From NCBI GenBank assembly GCA_021804185.1, contig JAJZKL010000070.1, positions 1 through 6,409 of the forward strand: DNA of 6,409 bases, written 5' to 3'. The notes below the pieces were generated by a model. It saw only the letters and a list, made by a program, of their open reading frames with translations, was not told where the DNA came from and ran no database searches. The stretch comes from Thermoplasmata archaeon. GTDB lineage: Archaea > Thermoplasmatota > Thermoplasmata > Thermoplasmatales > Thermoplasmataceae. Shown here in pieces: positions 5,686 to 6,409 of this stretch (its first letter is position 1; each line of letters starts with the position of its first letter). A program made the position numbers and the translations under genes.

Positions 5686-6409
5686 CTAAAGCTGGTCTTT
5701 TAGCAGCGAAACTGTAGAATCCTTCATCTCGCGGAACAGTTTGCTTTTCTGGGAAAGAAAACGTATATGCGCGCGGTCAATGTTCCAGGCCATATTGTCG
5801 CTTACATCAGCCATTTTCAGGTATTCCTTGAGGATAATTGATTCCAGGATTGCCTCCATGAGAATGATGTAGTTATTCCTGTTGTAGCTTACTGGCTTTA
5901 TGTGGGAGAATTTAGATCCGAAGTAAGACAGGAAAAAGAGCCACGGCCTTGAACTCCCTGCAATATCCCTGATAATTTGTCTAATTGCCTTCAGGTCATT
6001 CATTGAGTGGTTGCAGGAAATGATCAGGTCCCTCATGTGCCGGTAAGATTCTCCAAATGATTTTTCCTGATTCAGGGGAAATTCCCTGATGCTTGCCACC
6101 TCCCTCTTGAACTGGTCATCGCCCTTTAGAATATTTGTGGGACAGGCAAATACTCCATAATTTATTGATACGCGTGAAAAAAGGTCTATGTCCTCGCCGT
6201 TTGAAAGATTTCTCCATCCGCCAACCTCTGCGATTATTTCCCTGCTGACCAGTGACAGCTCAGAATAGTAAAGCCGCTTTAGCTTGAATTTGAGAAAATC
6301 ATGCAGAACATCAGAATATGCTATTGGATAGACAATTCCGGTGTTGAAAGGAACAATAAATTTTCCAGTGGAATAATTGAATGAGATGCTTTTTCCCTGG
6401 CCGAAGGAT
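5686..6409 (-). CDS. Family 2 glycosyltransferase, C-terminal part (5' end beyond window)
   Basis: The minus-strand frame ending with TAG at 5686-5688 is open all the way to the right edge, giving 240 visible residues with no start in a sensible place; a GTG at 6099 is internal. In visible numbering, residues 47-80 carry the GT-A family 2 signature: LYYSELSLVSREIIAEVGGW (45-64 and W65), a short loop, then NGEDIDLFSRV (70-80). The GGW/GED elements contain the acidic residues (E72, D73) at the position of the acceptor-site ED motif. Family 2 enzymes transfer a sugar from a nucleotide or dolichol donor to a glycan or lipid acceptor. The remaining 160 residues are mostly helical-looking with no clear membrane span and no recognised domain. 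The donor-binding N-terminal half, including the DxD motif, is not visible, so specificity cannot be given. The downstream neighbour on the same strand is the sequon-rich surface protein, about 170 bases away, suggesting but not proving a role in glycosylation of surface proteins. Confidence 0.82.
   Translation of the reverse strand, partial: SFGQGKSISFNYSTGKFIVPFNTGIVYPIAYSDVLHDFLKFKLKRLYYSELSLVSREIIAEVGGWRNLSNGEDIDLFSRVSINYGVFACPTNILKGDDQFKREVASIREFPLNQEKSFGESYRHMRDLIISCNHSMNDLKAIRQIIRDIAGSSRPWLFFLSYFGSKFSHIKPVSYNRNNYIILMEAILESIILKEYLKMADVSDNMAWNIDRAHIRFLSQKSKLFREMKDSTVSLLKDQL

Noticed and set aside
1..6409. CRISPR array, tRNA/rRNA genes, insertion sequences, toxin-antitoxin pairs
   Set aside because: No regularly spaced repeats, cloverleaf-like sequence, transposase motifs or terminal inverted repeats were seen on either strand.

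Overview
The window looks like a piece of an archaeal chromosome, most probably from the Thermoplasmata (Thermoplasma/Ferroplasma/Cuniculiplasma-like acidophiles). The clues are a moderate-to-low GC composition (by eye, not computed); AT-rich TATA-like boxes about 24-30 bases upstream of most start codons with little or no leader and few Shine-Dalgarno motifs; an archaeal-type surface protein packed with N-glycosylation sequons; and a C-terminal ectodomain repeat of the kind common in Thermoplasmata and Sulfolobales exported proteins. The assignment is an inference, since no rRNA or other phylogenetic marker is present.

Layout from left to right: (1) the first 73 codons of a diaminopimelate-decarboxylase-like PLP enzyme on the minus strand, cut by the left edge. 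(2) Divergent from it across a roughly 100-base AT-rich region, a class A beta-lactamase-fold serine hydrolase on the plus strand. (3) Convergent with that, only 8 bases apart, a compact peptidase family S13 (PBP4/DacB-like) D-Ala-D-Ala carboxypeptidase homologue on the minus strand. (4) A minus-strand pair: a MTH1187-family thiamine-binding-type protein followed 13 bases later by a small zinc-loop HAD phosphatase of the GmhB family. (5) A large (834 aa) secreted, sequon-rich, membrane-anchored surface protein whose C-terminus is a tiny zinc ribbon. (6) A 170-base AT-rich intergenic region with a repeated octamer. (7) The 3' two-thirds or so of a family 2 glycosyltransferase on the minus strand, which stays open through the right edge.

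Two themes stand out. On the left, three neighbouring genes (DAP-decarboxylase-like, class A serine hydrolase, S13 carboxypeptidase) belong to families linked to peptidoglycan and its D-amino-acid/DAP precursors. Neither serine hydrolase shows a signal peptide. If the host is a wall-less archaeon, a cytosolic role in salvage or detoxification of bacterial muropeptides or D-peptides is an attractive but unproven reading. On the right, a glycosyltransferase lies next to a surface protein with about 44 N-glycosylation sequons, so the two could be related as glycan builder and glycan acceptor. The MTH1187/HAD pair is a separate metabolic unit, possibly concerned with thiamine or a related phosphorylated metabolite.

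No RNA genes, insertion sequences, CRISPR arrays or attachment sites were recognised.
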